This document shows positions 53,156 to 64,000 of a stretch of 64,000 nt of DNA, piece after piece. Origin of the DNA: an uncultured Chromatiaceae bacterium. GTDB taxonomy: Bacteria > Pseudomonadota > Gammaproteobacteria > Tenderiales > Tenderiaceae. Below the pieces are notes generated by a model. That model worked only from the letters and a program-made list of their open reading frames with translations, had not been told where the DNA came from and did not search any database. The position numbers were made by a program, and so were the translations under genes. Numbering within the stretch: position 1 is the first letter of the stretch; each line of letters opens with the position of its first letter. Location: NCBI GenBank assembly GCA_945787735.1, contig CALZIQ010000002.1, positions 1 to 64,000 on the forward strand. Reading direction: 5' to 3'.

Positions 53156-54364
53156 TTATTCGTGACGCAAGGCTTCGATGGGATCGAGCCTTGCCGCTTT
53201 GCGTGCTGGGAAATAACCAAACACTACCCCCACCAGGGCTGAGAACAAAAAGGCGAGTAAGATAATGCCGCCATCTAGAATCAACGGTACCTTGAGCAGC
53301 CCCGCCAGGAATGATGAGGTGGTGAGTGCTAAGAGAATGCCGATGACGCCACCTACCGAAGACAGCACCACCGCCTCCACCAAAAACTGACGTTGTACAT
53401 CACGCTCCAGTGCGCCGATAGCCAGACGGATGCCAATCTCGCGCGTGCGTTCGGTTACCGACACCAGCATGATATTCATGATGCCAATGCCGCCCACCAC
53501 CAAGCTCACTGCTGCCACCGCGCCCAGCAGTGAGGTCATGACCTCGGTTGTGCCGGTCATGGTGCGGGCAATCTCTTTCATATCGATAATGCTGAAATCG
53601 TCCTCATCACTGGGGCTGATGTGACGTCGCTCGCGCATCAACAGCTGCATATCTCGTTTTGCCTTGGCAGTGCCGGCCGCTTCATGGGCAGAGAGATAGA
53701 TGTGACTGATTGCCTGTGAGCCGGAGATCAGGCGCCAGTGGGCGCGTAGCGGCATGAGCACAACATCATCTTGATCCGACCCCATGGCCGACTGACCTTT
53801 GCTAGCGAGCACGCCGATGACCTGGCAAGCAATTTTACCCAGACGGATGGTTTCCCCCAACGGGTTCTGATAGCCGAATAACTCACGCCGCAGGGTTTCA
53901 CCCATCAGACAGACAGGCGCACCGGCACGCTGCTCGCTTTCACTCATTGTGCGCCCGGCAGCCAGGCTCCAGTTACGCACAGTGAGGTAGTCGTTTTCTA
54001 TACCGCTGACGCTAGTGGTCCAGTTGTTATTACCATAAACCACGGTGAGTGCCTTGTTGTTGTAACCCGAGGCGGCGGCGATGGCGGGCAGCTCTTGTCG
54101 CAGTGCTTGGGCATCTGCCAGCTCCAGCGGTTTGGCGGCGCCGCGCGAGCCGCGTACAAAACGCTGGCCGGGACGCAGAATCAACATGTTACTGCCCAGG
54201 CTTTCTATCTGGGCGCTGATCTTGGCAGTGGTGCCGTTGCCGATGGTCACCATGGTAATGACCGAGGCGACGCCGATGATGATGCCGAGCATGGTCAGGG
54301 ACGAGCGTAATAAGTTACGCCGGATCTCGCGTAAGGCTAACGTAAGCGTGCTCCACCACATCAA
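53156..54364 (-). CDS. MacB-like ABC transporter permease (FtsX/MacB_PCD)
   Basis: LRSSLTMLGIIIGVASVITMVTIGNG, GIGIMNIMLVSVTERTREIGIRLAIGA. Confidence 0.93.
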   Translation of the reverse strand: MMWWSTLTLALREIRRNLLRSSLTMLGIIIGVASVITMVTIGNGTTAKISAQIESLGSNMLILRPGQRFVRGSRGAAKPLELADAQALRQELPAIAAASGYNNKALTVVYGNNNWTTSVSGIENDYLTVRNWSLAAGRTMSESEQRAGAPVCLMGETLRRELFGYQNPLGETIRLGKIACQVIGVLASKGQSAMGSDQDDVVLMPLRAHWRLISGSQAISHIYLSAHEAAGTAKAKRDMQLLMRERRHISPSDEDDFSIIDMKEIARTMTGTTEVMTSLLGAVAAVSLVVGGIGIMNIMLVSVTERTREIGIRLAIGALERDVQRQFLVEAVVLSSVGGVIGILLALTTSSFLAGLLKVPLILDGGIILLAFLFSALVGVVFGYFPARKAARLDPIEALRHE

Positions 54365-55035
54365 CTTAGATCCTGTTGAATGGTGCCGTCGAGAAAGTGT
54401 ACAACGCGTCGGGCGTAGTTTGCGATATCGGCTTCGTGAGTGACCATGATCACCGTCAGGCCCCGCTCGCGGTTGAGTGAGGTGAGCAGCTCCATGATTT
54501 CGTGACCGCGGGCGCTGTCCAGGTTGCCGGTGGGCTCATCTGCCAGCAGTACTGCCGGGTTAGTGATCAGGGCGCGGGCGATGGCAACGCGTTGTTGCTG
54601 GCCGCCGGAGAGTTCCGCCGGGGTGTGGTGTTCGCGACCTTCCAGACCCACGGCCGCCAGCGCGGCACGGGCTTGTTCATGACGCTCGCGTTTGGCTGTT
54701 TTGCGGTAGACCAAAGGGAGTTCTACGTTTTCCAGTGCCGTGGTGCGTGCCAGCAGGTTAAAGCCCTGAAAGACAAAACCGATGAAATGACGACGTAGCA
54801 GGGCGCGTTGGTTGCGGCTTAAGTCTGCGACGGCCGTGCCCTGAAACAGATATTCACCCTGGCTGGGGCTGTCGAGGCAGCCAAGGATGTTCATGCAGGT
54901 GGATTTGCCCGAACCGCTCGGGCCCATCATGGCGACGAACTCACCTTCGTTTATGGTCAAGTCAACGTTGTGAAGCGCCTGTACACTTGCCGTGCCCTTA
55001 CCGTAAATTTTGTTCAGTTGGTGTAGCTCAATCAT
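54361..55035 (-). CDS. ABC transporter ATP-binding protein (MacB/LolD-like)
   Basis: [41 protein letters not shown]. Confidence 0.95.
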   Translation of the reverse strand: MIELHQLNKIYGKGTASVQALHNVDLTINEGEFVAMMGPSGSGKSTCMNILGCLDSPSQGEYLFQGTAVADLSRNQRALLRRHFIGFVFQGFNLLARTTALENVELPLVYRKTAKRERHEQARAALAAVGLEGREHHTPAELSGGQQQRVAIARALITNPAVLLADEPTGNLDSARGHEIMELLTSLNRERGLTVIMVTHEADIANYARRVVHFLDGTIQQDLS

Positions 55036-56285
55036 CGAGGCCCGCCTGCCACATCCACCAGCACAGCCACGCCGGGTTCTAGTTCATCGGAGAGGAGTTG
55101 CGTCATGCGGCCATCGCTGGCACCGGTGCTGACTTCGATGACAGCGGGTTGTCCGTCGCGTTCGACCCAGACCTGTTTGATCTTGCCGTTTCGCGTACCT
55201 TGGTTGCGTTGACGTGAGCCCCAGCGGGGGAAGAGCTGGTCCATGAATCCGGTTTGTTCATTGCTCTGAGATTGCGGTGGCACAAAACGCAGGGCGGCAT
55301 TGGGGACTAACAATGCATTGTCGATCTGCTGCACGATGATCTCGGCGGTGGCAGTCATGCCGGGGCGCAATAACATCGCTTCATTATCCAGCGACAAAAC
55401 GGTTTCATAGCTGACCACGCCGCCTTCAGTCATCGGTGCCAACCGTACCTGTGTGATCTCAGCCGGAAAGATTTGATCGCTATAAGCATCAACACTAAAG
55501 CTGGCCGACTGGCCTTTACGCACCTTGCCGATGTCGGCTTCGTCCACCGCTACACTGAGTTCCATCTGAGTCAGGTTCTCGGCTAGGATGAACAGCACGG
55601 GTGCTTGCAGTGAGGCGGCCACTGTCTGGCCAGGTTCGATCTGGCGTTTGAGCACAATGCCGTTAATCGGCGAACGAATCACGGCCTTGGCAAGCCGCGT
55701 CTGTTCCACATCCAGCGTGGCCTTGGCCTGGGATACTTGAGCCTTGGCGCTGGCCTGATCGGCATTGGCGCGGGCGAAACCGGCCTGGGCGGCGTCCAGA
55801 TCCTGAGGTGGGCAGAGCCCCTGTTTTGACAGGGTTTGGCAACGCTTCAGTTTCAGTTGGGTCTCGAGCACTGTGGCGGCCGCCTGTTCCACTCCTGCTT
55901 TAGCCACCTCGAGGGCGGCACGGGCCTGCACTACACGGGCCTGTTGTTCGTCGGTGTTGAGGCGTGCCAATACTTGGCCTATTTTGACGCGGTCGTTGAA
56001 ATCTACCAGCACCCTGTCGATGGTGCCTGATATTTCGCTGCCCACTTCAACCTGGTTAAGCGGTTCCAGGCTGCCGGTAGCGGTAACGGTGACAGTTAGA
56101 TCGCCGCGACTCACTTCGGCAGTGATGAATTGCAGGGTTTGTTTGTCATTGTTGCCTGGTAGCATCAGCCAGGTGATGATCACTGCGCCTATGATTAGTA
56201 TTGCGATGAGCTTGCCGCGACGGCGGGGGCGCTCCTGGGCCATGATCTGTTGGATCTCGCCGGTATCTTGTTTGGGGTTGGGCAT
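55032..56285 (-). CDS. Periplasmic adaptor (MacA/HlyD-like)
   Basis: VTATGSLEPLNQVEVGSEISGTIDRVLVDFND, coiled coil, lipoyl halves. Confidence 0.92.
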   Translation of the reverse strand: MPNPKQDTGEIQQIMAQERPRRRGKLIAILIIGAVIITWLMLPGNNDKQTLQFITAEVSRGDLTVTVTATGSLEPLNQVEVGSEISGTIDRVLVDFNDRVKIGQVLARLNTDEQQARVVQARAALEVAKAGVEQAAATVLETQLKLKRCQTLSKQGLCPPQDLDAAQAGFARANADQASAKAQVSQAKATLDVEQTRLAKAVIRSPINGIVLKRQIEPGQTVAASLQAPVLFILAENLTQMELSVAVDEADIGKVRKGQSASFSVDAYSDQIFPAEITQVRLAPMTEGGVVSYETVLSLDNEAMLLRPGMTATAEIIVQQIDNALLVPNAALRFVPPQSQSNEQTGFMDQLFPRWGSRQRNQGTRNGKIKQVWVERDGQPAVIEVSTGASDGRMTQLLSDELEPGVAVLVDVAGGPR

Positions 56286-56356
56286 GAATTATTCTGCGCT
56301 GTGATTTTTGTTTGATGATGAACTATGCGTGGCTGTTGCTCAATATGTTCAATGCG

Positions 56357-57211
56357 TTATTGACATGCTTTTATAAACGCCAGCGCCGCATTTGAGAGTG
56401 TGCGCTGTGGGTGATGCACAATACCCAGTCTTCGTTCGACCACGATATGTCGGCCCTGTTCAGGGCGTAATTCTTCTTCGAGCATGTTGTCGGGCAGCAG
56501 GCTCCAGCCCAGGCCGACTGAGACCAGCATCTTGATAGTCTCGAGGTAATGGGTTTCCAGTTTTGTTTCCAGCTGACCGACGGCCAATTTTTTGTCAATC
56601 AGCTCGCGCGTGTAGGTACCTCGACCGGGCAAGATGGCGGGGTAACGCGCCATGATTTTGGGCGTAATTTTGGTTTGCTTACTTAGGGCATGTTCAGGGC
56701 TGGCGGCCAGTACCAGGCGATCGGTCCAGACTTCAATCAACGTTAGCGCTGTGCTGTTTGGTGGTGGCAGGGTGACGATAGCGAGTTCTAGCTCACCTTG
56801 TTCCACAGCGCGGCAGGCCATTTCCGAATCCATAAAACTCAGATCCAATTGCACTTTGGCATGCTGCCGGATGAATGTGTGCAGTACCGACGGCAAGCGG
56901 TGCAGACTGATGTGGTGGCTGGTGGCCATTTTGAGCGGGCCGCTAATCTCGCCGCTGAGGTTGTGGATTGCGCGGCGGCTGTCTTCCAGTTCGGTAATGA
57001 TGCGTCGGGCGTGGCCCTGCAAGGTGCGGCCGGCTTCGGTGAGGCTGATCTGGCGGCCGATACGATCGAACAGGCGGGTGTCGAGCTGGTTTTCCAGGGC
57101 GGCGATGCGTTTGCTCACCGCCGGCTGGGTCAGGTGCAGTGCTTCTGCCGCACGCGAAAAGGAGGCGTGCTGGGCAACGGTCAGAAAGGCGTGCAAGTCT
57201 TCCGTGTTCAT
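56357..57211 (-). CDS. LysR-family transcriptional regulator, divergent from leuC
   Basis: N-terminal HTH FLTVAQHASFSRAAEALHLTQPAVSKRIAALE. Confidence 0.93.
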   Translation of the reverse strand: MNTEDLHAFLTVAQHASFSRAAEALHLTQPAVSKRIAALENQLDTRLFDRIGRQISLTEAGRTLQGHARRIITELEDSRRAIHNLSGEISGPLKMATSHHISLHRLPSVLHTFIRQHAKVQLDLSFMDSEMACRAVEQGELELAIVTLPPPNSTALTLIEVWTDRLVLAASPEHALSKQTKITPKIMARYPAILPGRGTYTRELIDKKLAVGQLETKLETHYLETIKMLVSVGLGWSLLPDNMLEEELRPEQGRHIVVERRLGIVHHPQRTLSNAALAFIKACQ

Positions 57212-57222
57212 TTCTGAATTCT

Positions 57223-57237
57223 ATTCCAAATTGGAAT
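57223..57237. promoter_or_regulatory. LysR-type operator palindrome ATTCCAA-A-TTGGAAT
   Basis: Perfect 15-bp palindrome containing T-N11-A, between lysR and leuC. Confidence 0.6.
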
Positions 57238-57325
57238 GAATTACATGAAAATTATGAATTGGAGTTATTTTTCCGCCGGGTCTAAGATGCTACACATTGT
57301 AGTGAAATAAAGAAGGAGAATCGCC

Positions 57326-58741
57326 GTGGCCGGCAAGACCTTATACGACAAATTATGGGACGCCCACGTGGTGCGTCAGAGTGATGATGGTAGTTGTTTA
57401 ATCTATATCGATAGGCAGTTGGTGCACGAAGTCACTTCGCCCCAGGCCTTCGAAGGCCTGCGCCTGGCACAGCGTAAGCCATGGCGCACAGATGCGAATC
57501 TGGCGACACCGGATCATAACGTGCCCACTACGGGTCAGGCGGCCGGGGTTGAAGGCATTGCTGATCCGATCTCTAAGCTGCAGGTGCAGACCTTGGATGC
57601 CAATTGCACCGAATTTGGTATCACCGAATTCAAGATGAACGACCCACGTCAGGGCATAGTGCATGTGGTCGGGCCGGAGCAGGGTGCGACATTGCCGGGC
57701 ATGACGGTAGTCTGTGGTGATTCCCATACCTCAACTCATGGTGCTTTGGGTGCCTTGGCGCACGGTATTGGCACCTCTGAGGTGGAGCACGTACTGGCGA
57801 CCCAGTGCCTGATCCAGAAGAAATCGAAGAACATGCTGATTAAGGTAAATGGCCATGTCGGTGCGGGTGTAACCGCCAAGGACATTGTGCTGGCAATCAT
57901 CGGCAAGATTGGCACTGCTGGCGGTACCGGTTATGCCATTGAGTTTGCCGGTGAGGCGATTCAGGCATTGTCAATAGAAGGCCGCATGACTGTTTGTAAT
58001 ATGGCCATCGAAGGCGGTGCTCGCGCCGGCATGGTGGCGGTGGATGACAAGACGATTGAATACGTCAAGGGCCGTCCTTATGCGCCGTCTGAAGATCAAT
58101 GGGAAACAGCAGTGGCCGCTTGGCGTGATTTACACAGTGATGCCGGTGCTAAGTTCGATGCACTAGTGGAATTGAACGCTGCCGACATTCAGCCGCAAGT
58201 CACCTGGGGTACTTCACCCGAGATGGTTGTGCCAGTGGGTGACAAAGTGCCTAACCCTGCTAACGAAGCGGATGCGGTCAAACGCACCGGCATGCAAAAG
58301 GCATTGGCCTATATGGGGCTTGAAGCGAATACACCTATCGATGAGATTGCCGTGGACAAGGTCTTCATCGGTTCGTGCACCAATTCGCGCATTGAAGACA
58401 TGCGTGCCGCGGCGGAAGTGGCTAAAGGCCGTAAAGTGGCCGGCAGCGTTAAATTAGCCATGGTGGTGCCGGGTTCTGGGTTGGTGAAAAAACAGGCAGA
58501 AGCAGAAGGCTTGGACAAGATTTTTACTGAAGCCGGTTTTGAATGGCGCGAGCCGGGCTGCTCCATGTGTCTGGCCATGAACGCCGACCGCCTGGAGCCG
58601 GGCGAGCGTTGCGCTTCGACCTCGAATCGTAATTTCGAAGGGCGTCAGGGGCAAGGTGGCCGTACCCATTTGGTTAGTCCAGCGATGGCAGCAGCGGCGG
58701 CGATTGCCGGTCACTTTACCGATGTGCGTGAGTTAGGATAG
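57326..58741 (+). CDS. leuC: 3-isopropylmalate dehydratase large subunit
   Basis: [44 protein letters not shown]. Confidence 0.97.
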   Translation: MAGKTLYDKLWDAHVVRQSDDGSCLIYIDRQLVHEVTSPQAFEGLRLAQRKPWRTDANLATPDHNVPTTGQAAGVEGIADPISKLQVQTLDANCTEFGITEFKMNDPRQGIVHVVGPEQGATLPGMTVVCGDSHTSTHGALGALAHGIGTSEVEHVLATQCLIQKKSKNMLIKVNGHVGAGVTAKDIVLAIIGKIGTAGGTGYAIEFAGEAIQALSIEGRMTVCNMAIEGGARAGMVAVDDKTIEYVKGRPYAPSEDQWETAVAAWRDLHSDAGAKFDALVELNAADIQPQVTWGTSPEMVVPVGDKVPNPANEADAVKRTGMQKALAYMGLEANTPIDEIAVDKVFIGSCTNSRIEDMRAAAEVAKGRKVAGSVKLAMVVPGSGLVKKQAEAEGLDKIFTEAGFEWREPGCSMCLAMNADRLEPGERCASTSNRNFEGRQGQGGRTHLVSPAMAAAAAIAGHFTDVRELG

Positions 58742-58753
58742 GGGGAGCGAGTT

Positions 58754-59389
58754 ATGGAAAAGTTTGTCACATTAAACGGTATGGTTGTGCCCTTGGATAG
58801 GCCTAATGTCGATACCGACGCCATCATTCCTAAACAGTTTTTGAAGTCGATCAAACGTTCTGGTTTTGGTCCTAATCTGTTTGATGAGTGGCGTTATCTC
58901 GATCATGGTGAGCCGGGTATGGACAACAGCACGCGGCCGCTGAATCCTGAGTTTGTTTTGAATCAGGCGCGTTATGAGGGTGCACAGGTGTTGCTCGGGC
59001 GTGACAATTTCGGTTGCGGTTCATCGCGTGAGCATGCGCCTTGGGCGCTGGAAGATTATGGCTTTCGTTGCATCATCGCGCCTAGCTTTGCCGACATCTT
59101 CTACAACAATTGTTTCAAGAACGGCATTCTGCCCATAGTGTTGGATGCAAGCATCGTGGATCAATTGTTTAAGGAAACTGAGGCGAGCGAGGATTATCAG
59201 CTGAGTGTGGATTTGCCTGAGCAAAAAGTAACCACACCATCAGGTGAATCGTTTGCATTTGAGGTGGATGAATTTCGCAAATATTGTTTGCTGAATGGCC
59301 TCGATGATATCGGTCTTACCCTGCAGCATGTGGATGACATTAAGGCTTACGAAGAAAAACGCAAAGCCGAAGCGCCCTGGTTGTTTTAA
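58754..59389 (+). CDS. leuD: 3-isopropylmalate dehydratase small subunit
   Basis: [37 protein letters not shown]. Confidence 0.97.
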   Translation: MEKFVTLNGMVVPLDRPNVDTDAIIPKQFLKSIKRSGFGPNLFDEWRYLDHGEPGMDNSTRPLNPEFVLNQARYEGAQVLLGRDNFGCGSSREHAPWALEDYGFRCIIAPSFADIFYNNCFKNGILPIVLDASIVDQLFKETEASEDYQLSVDLPEQKVTTPSGESFAFEVDEFRKYCLLNGLDDIGLTLQHVDDIKAYEEKRKAEAPWLF

Positions 59390-59395
59390 AAATAT

Positions 59396-59518
59396 ATGTA
59401 GGGTGGGTTAGCGCAGCGTAACACACCGAGCTGTGCCGATAGGCACTCAACAATGATTTTGTTGCTGTGCAACGCTGTGGTGGGTGATGACGAAAAAACG
59501 TGTCTAACTCACCCTACA
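59396..59518. repeat. Intergenic repeat with inverted ends (ATGTAGGGTG...CACCCTACAT) between leuD and leuB
   Basis: Ends ATGTAGGGTGGGTTAG / CTAACTCACCCTACAT are inverted copies; resembles the widespread GTAGGGTGGGTTAGCGCAGCGTAAC-type proteobacterial repeat. Confidence 0.75.
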
Positions 59519-59545
59519 TTTACACATGAGTTTGAGAGAAAAAAG

Positions 59546-60619
59546 ATGACAAAGAAAATTGCAGTTCTGCCTGGTGATGGCATTGGTCCAGAGATCGTTC
59601 GTGAAGCGGTCAAGGTGTTAGAAGCGCTAAAGGCCAATCATGGTCTGGATATCGAAATGACTGAAGGCACCATCGGTGGCGCTGGTTATGATGCGGCGGG
59701 TGATCCTTTGCCAGCAGAAACGCTTGAACTGGCCAAGGCCTCTGATGCCGTACTACTGGGCGCTGTCGGTGGCCCACAGTACGACAGCCTGGATCGTCCT
59801 TTGCGTCCTGAGCGTGGCCTGTTGCGCATTCGTAAAGAGCTTAACTTGTTCGGTAATCTGCGTCCTGCGCTGCTCTATCCAGAACTGGCAGAGGCCTCTA
59901 CGCTGAAACCTGAAGTGGTTTCAGGTTTAGATATCATGATCGTGCGTGAATTGACAGGTGATATCTACTTCGGTCAGCCGCGCGGCATCGAAGAGCGCAA
60001 CGGAGAGCGCGTTGGATTCAATACCATGGTGTATTCAGAATCTGAAATCCGTCGTGTGGCCGACATGGCCTTCCAGATCGCGATGAAGCGCGATAAAAAA
60101 CTCTGTTCGGTGGAAAAGGCCAATGTGCTCGAGTGCAGCGAGCTGTGGAAAGAAATCGTTATCGAGGTCAGCAAGGACTACCCAGAGGTAGAGTTGAGTC
60201 ACATGTATGTGGACAACGCCGCCATGCAGTTGGTGCGGGCACCAAAGCAGTTTGATGTGATCGTGACCGGTAATATCTTCGGCGACATTTTGTCCGACGC
60301 GGCCTCAATGCTGACGGGTTCTATTGGCATGCTGCCATCAGCCTCGCTGGATGAAAAGAATAAGGGTATGTACGAGCCGATTCACGGTTCTGCACCGGAC
60401 ATTGCCGGAAAAGATATCGCCAATCCGTTGGCGACAATCCTGTCTGTCTCGATGATGTTGCGTTACACTTTTGCAGATGAGGCGCAAGCGCAGCGTGTCG
60501 ATGATGCTGTGGCTAAGGTTTTGGCGGATGGTTATCGCACTGTGGACATCTACTCGGAAGGGACGAAGAAGGTGTCCTGCTCTGAGATGGGTGATGCAGT
60601 CGTCGCTGCATTGTCTTAA
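59546..60619 (+). CDS. leuB: 3-isopropylmalate dehydrogenase (start at [12 protein letters not shown])
   Basis: [38 protein letters not shown]. Confidence 0.97.
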   Translation: MTKKIAVLPGDGIGPEIVREAVKVLEALKANHGLDIEMTEGTIGGAGYDAAGDPLPAETLELAKASDAVLLGAVGGPQYDSLDRPLRPERGLLRIRKELNLFGNLRPALLYPELAEASTLKPEVVSGLDIMIVRELTGDIYFGQPRGIEERNGERVGFNTMVYSESEIRRVADMAFQIAMKRDKKLCSVEKANVLECSELWKEIVIEVSKDYPEVELSHMYVDNAAMQLVRAPKQFDVIVTGNIFGDILSDAASMLTGSIGMLPSASLDEKNKGMYEPIHGSAPDIAGKDIANPLATILSVSMMLRYTFADEAQAQRVDDAVAKVLADGYRTVDIYSEGTKKVSCSEMGDAVVAALS

Positions 60620-60639
60620 TAGTTTTGAGGGATAAACAA

Positions 60640-61752
60640 ATGAAACGAGTAGGATTGATCGGATGGCGCGGCATGGTCGGTTCAGTGCTGATGCAACGCA
60701 TGCGCGAAAACAACGATTTTGCCGATATCGAGCCGGTGTTTTTCACCACCTCACAGGCCGGTCAGCCTGGCCCCGATGTAGGCAAGGATGTGCCGGCGCT
60801 GAAAGATGCAAAAAGCATCGACGAGCTAAAGACGATGGATGTCATCATCTCTTGTCAGGGCGGTGACTACACCAAAGAGATCTATGCGCCGTTACGTGCC
60901 GCTGGCTGGAATGGCTACTGGATCGATGCTGCTTCGGCCCTGCGCATGAAAGATGATTCGATTATCGTGCTTGATCCGGTCAACAAGGACGTGATCAAGG
61001 ATGGTTTGGCGAACGGCGTTAAAACCTACGTGGGTGGTAACTGCACCGTCAGCCTGATGTTGATGGCTATCGGTGGACTGTTTGAAAAAGGTCTGGTGGA
61101 GTGGATTACGCCGATGACTTATCAGGCTGCATCCGGTGCCGGAGCGCGCAACATGCGTGAGTTGATTCAGCAGATGGGTGCCGTCAATGCTAATGTCGAG
61201 TCACTGTTGAATGATCCTGCTTCTGCCATCCTGGAAATCGATAAAAACACAGCTGAATTCATTCGTTCTGCTGATTATCCGACTGAGTCTTGGCCGGTGC
61301 CCCTGGCTGGTTCACTGATTCCATGGATCGATGTACCGCTTGAGTCCGGTCAGAGCAAGGAAGAGTGGAAGGCCCAGGTTGAGACCAACAAGATCCTCGG
61401 TCGCAGTGATAACCCAGTGCCGATTGATGGGCTTTGTGTGCGCATTGGTGCCATGCGTTGTCACTCTCAGGCCTTGACCATCAAGCTGACCCAGGACGCG
61501 CCGCTGGATGAAATCAGCGACATCATTGCCAGCCATAACGACTGGGTCAAGGTCGTGCCGAACGAGCAGCAGGTTACGATGACAGATCTTACTCCGGCTG
61601 CTGTGACCGGCACCTTGACGGTTCCAGTTGGACGGATGCGTAAGCTGAGCATGGGTAATGACTACCTGTCGGCCTTCACAGTGGGGGATCAGTTGCTGTG
61701 GGGTGCGGCGGAGCCGCTGCGCCGTATGTTGCGCATTCTGCTCGAGGATTGA
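60640..61752 (+). CDS. asd: Aspartate-semialdehyde dehydrogenase
   Basis: [33 protein letters not shown]. Confidence 0.96.
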   Translation: MKRVGLIGWRGMVGSVLMQRMRENNDFADIEPVFFTTSQAGQPGPDVGKDVPALKDAKSIDELKTMDVIISCQGGDYTKEIYAPLRAAGWNGYWIDAASALRMKDDSIIVLDPVNKDVIKDGLANGVKTYVGGNCTVSLMLMAIGGLFEKGLVEWITPMTYQAASGAGARNMRELIQQMGAVNANVESLLNDPASAILEIDKNTAEFIRSADYPTESWPVPLAGSLIPWIDVPLESGQSKEEWKAQVETNKILGRSDNPVPIDGLCVRIGAMRCHSQALTIKLTQDAPLDEISDIIASHNDWVKVVPNEQQVTMTDLTPAAVTGTLTVPVGRMRKLSMGNDYLSAFTVGDQLLWGAAEPLRRMLRILLED

Positions 61753-61758
61753 TGCTGA

Positions 61759-62781
61759 ATGAGCAAGATGTATAAGGTCGCTGTGGTAGGCTGCGACACA
61801 CTGGTCGGTGAAGCCATCCTGACGCTGCTGGAAGAACGTGAATTTCCGCTTGAATCTATTCATGCGGTATCAGACAACGCCGGTGGACGGGTCGCTTTTA
61901 AAGAGCGCCATTTGAAAGTCGAACCGCTGGCGAAGTTTGATTTTTCACAGGTTGAGCTGGCCTTCTTTTGTGTTGATGAGGCGCTGGCGGAAGAGTTTGC
62001 CCCGAAGGCGGCAGAGGCGGGCTGTGTGGTGATTGATGATAGCCCCTGTTTTCGTCTGGAGGAGGATGTGCCGCTGGTGGTAGCCGAAGTCAATCCTGAG
62101 ACGATTGCCGATTACGCAAAACAGAACATCATCGCCAATCCCGGTACCAACGCCACGCTGCTTACTACCGTGCTTAAACCATTGCATGATGTTGCCGGTA
62201 TTGCACACATCAATGTTGTGACACTGCAGGCGGTCTCGGGCAAAGACAAAGCTGGTGTGGAAGAGTTGGCTAAGCAATCTTCGGCTATCTTTAATTTAAA
62301 GCCCATTGAGAGTGAAGTTTTTGAGAAGCAGATCGCATTTAATATCTTGCCCCAGATTGGTGCTATCCTAGATGACGGTTATAGTCGGGAAGAGGTCAAG
62401 CTAACGTGGGAAGCGGCCAAAATCTTTGCCCGGAAAGAGCTGCCTGTCAGCGCCACATGCATTCGTGTGCCTGTTTTTCATGGCCACGCGATGGTGGTGA
62501 ATCTTGAAACAGAGCAGCCCATAACTGTGGAGCGGGCCAGGGAGTTGCTCGAGAATGCAGCCGCTGTCAGATTGATGTTAGATGATATTCCCACCCCTGT
62601 GACCGACGTGGCTGGTGAAGATGTAGTTTTTGTTGGCCGATTGCGCCAAGACTCGTCGCATGTCAAGGGTTTAGATTTATGGCTTGTCGCCGATAATGTA
62701 CGAAAGGGGGCCGCTCTTAATAGTGTCCAGATAGCAGAAATTCTGATAAAACAATATTTGAACCGAGTATCAGGGAAGTGA
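61759..62781 (+). CDS. usg: Asd-paralog (USG-1-like) protein
   Basis: Semialdehyde dehydrogenase-fold N-terminus, NPGTNATLLTTVLKPL; position between asd and fimV. Confidence 0.85.
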   Translation: MSKMYKVAVVGCDTLVGEAILTLLEEREFPLESIHAVSDNAGGRVAFKERHLKVEPLAKFDFSQVELAFFCVDEALAEEFAPKAAEAGCVVIDDSPCFRLEEDVPLVVAEVNPETIADYAKQNIIANPGTNATLLTTVLKPLHDVAGIAHINVVTLQAVSGKDKAGVEELAKQSSAIFNLKPIESEVFEKQIAFNILPQIGAILDDGYSREEVKLTWEAAKIFARKELPVSATCIRVPVFHGHAMVVNLETEQPITVERARELLENAAAVRLMLDDIPTPVTDVAGEDVVFVGRLRQDSSHVKGLDLWLVADNVRKGAALNSVQIAEILIKQYLNRVSGK

Positions 62782-62899
62782 TTATTGGTTGTTTTGTGAA
62801 CAAAAGCCGGATGTCTGGTCGTGTTCAAAAAAAATTAACTAAATATTCAAAATAACCGAACGATAGCCGTTATACAGTATGGCTGGATGTTGAGATAGG

Positions 62900-64000
62900 A
62901 TGAAAACCAGGATCGGGAAATTGAGTAAGGGATTCAAAAAACGTCGATTAGCAATAGCATTAAGCACTTGGATGATGGCAGCATCAAGCCTTGTTCATGC
63001 CCTTGGTATGGGAGAGATTGAGGTTAGTACTTCCCTCAATGAGCCTCTTAACGCGAAAATCAAACTTTTTTCTGCATCTTCGGAAGAATTAAGCAGCTTG
63101 GCTGTCAAAATGGCCTCTCAGGATGCTTTTAATCGCATGGGGATCGAGCGTTTACCTGTGTTGCGCGATCTTGAGTTCGAGCTAGTCAGTTCTGGGGCAG
63201 GCTCACCTTATATACAAGTCATATCATCCAGAGCCATCAAGGAACCCTTTCTAGATTTTATTCTTACCATCAACTGGGCCAGCGGCCAGATGATGCGTGA
63301 GTACACATTATTGCTTGATCCCCCTGTTTTTGAAAAAGATCAACAAGTTGGCCGCATTAGTGCAGCCACAACCCAGCCGGCAAAAGTGGTAAGGGAGCAG
63401 CCCGCTGTTTCAACCGCACGGCCGCGCGTAGCATCACCTGGAAGTTATGGTCCTACTAGCCGGAAAGATACTCTCTGGACTGTGGCACAGGATATGCGTC
63501 CTGACAGGTCGGTGAGTGTGCCGCAGATGATGATCGGTTTGCTGAAAAAAAATCCAGAAGCATTTGATAATAACAACATTAATAATCTCAAAGCGGGATA
63601 CATTCTGCGTTCGCCGGAAATGGAGGTTATTACAGAATTAAGCAAGCAGCAGGCAGCTGCTGAGTCTAATCGCCAGTATCAGGACTGGTTAGCGAACAAA
63701 GGTAAGGCGGCACCGTCAGCGGCGGGCCAACAACAGCGTGTTGCGGCTGCGCCATCTGCTGCCGAAACGACAAGCAGCAAGCCTGCTGCAGCCCCTGCGG
63801 TGGCTGAAAAAACCTCGACTGGGGCTCGGTTGCAGCTCTTGACGCCTGACGAGGAGGCCAAAATTCGCACTGGCGTTGGCTCGGGCAGTTCAGACGAGTC
63901 CATCGAAGTGCTGCAGCGGCAGCTGTCGGTGGCATTGGAATCTGCAGAAGCTGGTCGCCAGGAAAATTCTGATTTGCGCATGCGTCTCGAAGAGCTGGAA
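62900..64000 (+). CDS. fimV: FimV-like protein, N-terminal part (continues past window end)
   Basis: Open frame to 64000: SLVHALGMGEIEVSTSLNEPLNAKIKLFSASSEEL; LysM-like and coiled-coil segments; missing from ORF track because it has no stop in the window. Confidence 0.9.
   Translation, partial: MKTRIGKLSKGFKKRRLAIALSTWMMAASSLVHALGMGEIEVSTSLNEPLNAKIKLFSASSEELSSLAVKMASQDAFNRMGIERLPVLRDLEFELVSSGAGSPYIQVISSRAIKEPFLDFILTINWASGQMMREYTLLLDPPVFEKDQQVGRISAATTQPAKVVREQPAVSTARPRVASPGSYGPTSRKDTLWTVAQDMRPDRSVSVPQMMIGLLKKNPEAFDNNNINNLKAGYILRSPEMEVITELSKQQAAAESNRQYQDWLANKGKAAPSAAGQQQRVAAAPSAAETTSSKPAAAPAVAEKTSTGARLQLLTPDEEAKIRTGVGSGSSDESIEVLQRQLSVALESAEAGRQENSDLRMRLEELE

Overview
Chromosomal window from a gammaproteobacterium (judged from gene content and order; no search was run). 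It is densely coding and mostly housekeeping. Left to right: C-terminal part of a PhoQ-like histidine kinase, rnt(-), pyrC(-), a tandem pair of secreted DUF1566-type proteins, truA, a 31-aa membrane micro-ORF, a DUF3330-like protein, trpF-trpB-trpA-accD-folC-dedD-cvpA-purF-metZ, a glycosyltransferase/methyltransferase block, a MOFRL-type glycerate kinase, a YiaD-like lipoprotein, a TPR-glycosyltransferase, a DUF455 protein, a group-3b-like [NiFe] hydrogenase operon interrupted by a four-helix-bundle (S23/IVP-like) gene and ending in a frameshifted maturation protease, ppsA(-), an ECF sigma/anti-sigma/hyperacidic secreted protein/TPR-beta-barrel cassette, a MITE-like element abutting pgm(-), htpG, hslR, a HTH-REC regulator, hemH, lpxH(-), a cyclophilin(-), cysS, a GlrK/GlrG/GlrR-like two-component operon, a PEP-CTERM-associated acyltransferase, cmoM, small exported proteins, an Rrf2 regulator(-), folD(-), msrA, a MacAB-like exporter(-), LysR(-), leuC-leuD-leuB-asd-usg and the 5' part of fimV. 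The leads I rate highest are: (1) the ECF sigma/anti-sigma/acidic protein/TPR-barrel cassette, with an ECF-like promoter upstream; (2) a GlrR-type UAS (TGTC-N10-GACA) plus a near-consensus sigma54 promoter between glrR and the PEP-CTERM acyltransferase, which may drive a small RNA or long leader; (3) the four-helix-bundle gene embedded in the hydrogenase operon together with a reconstructable 1-nt frameshift in the maturation protease; (4) a 159-bp MITE-like element whose TTAG target duplication supplies the pgm stop codon; (5) the broken fimV-truA synteny. No tRNA, rRNA or CRISPR was seen.
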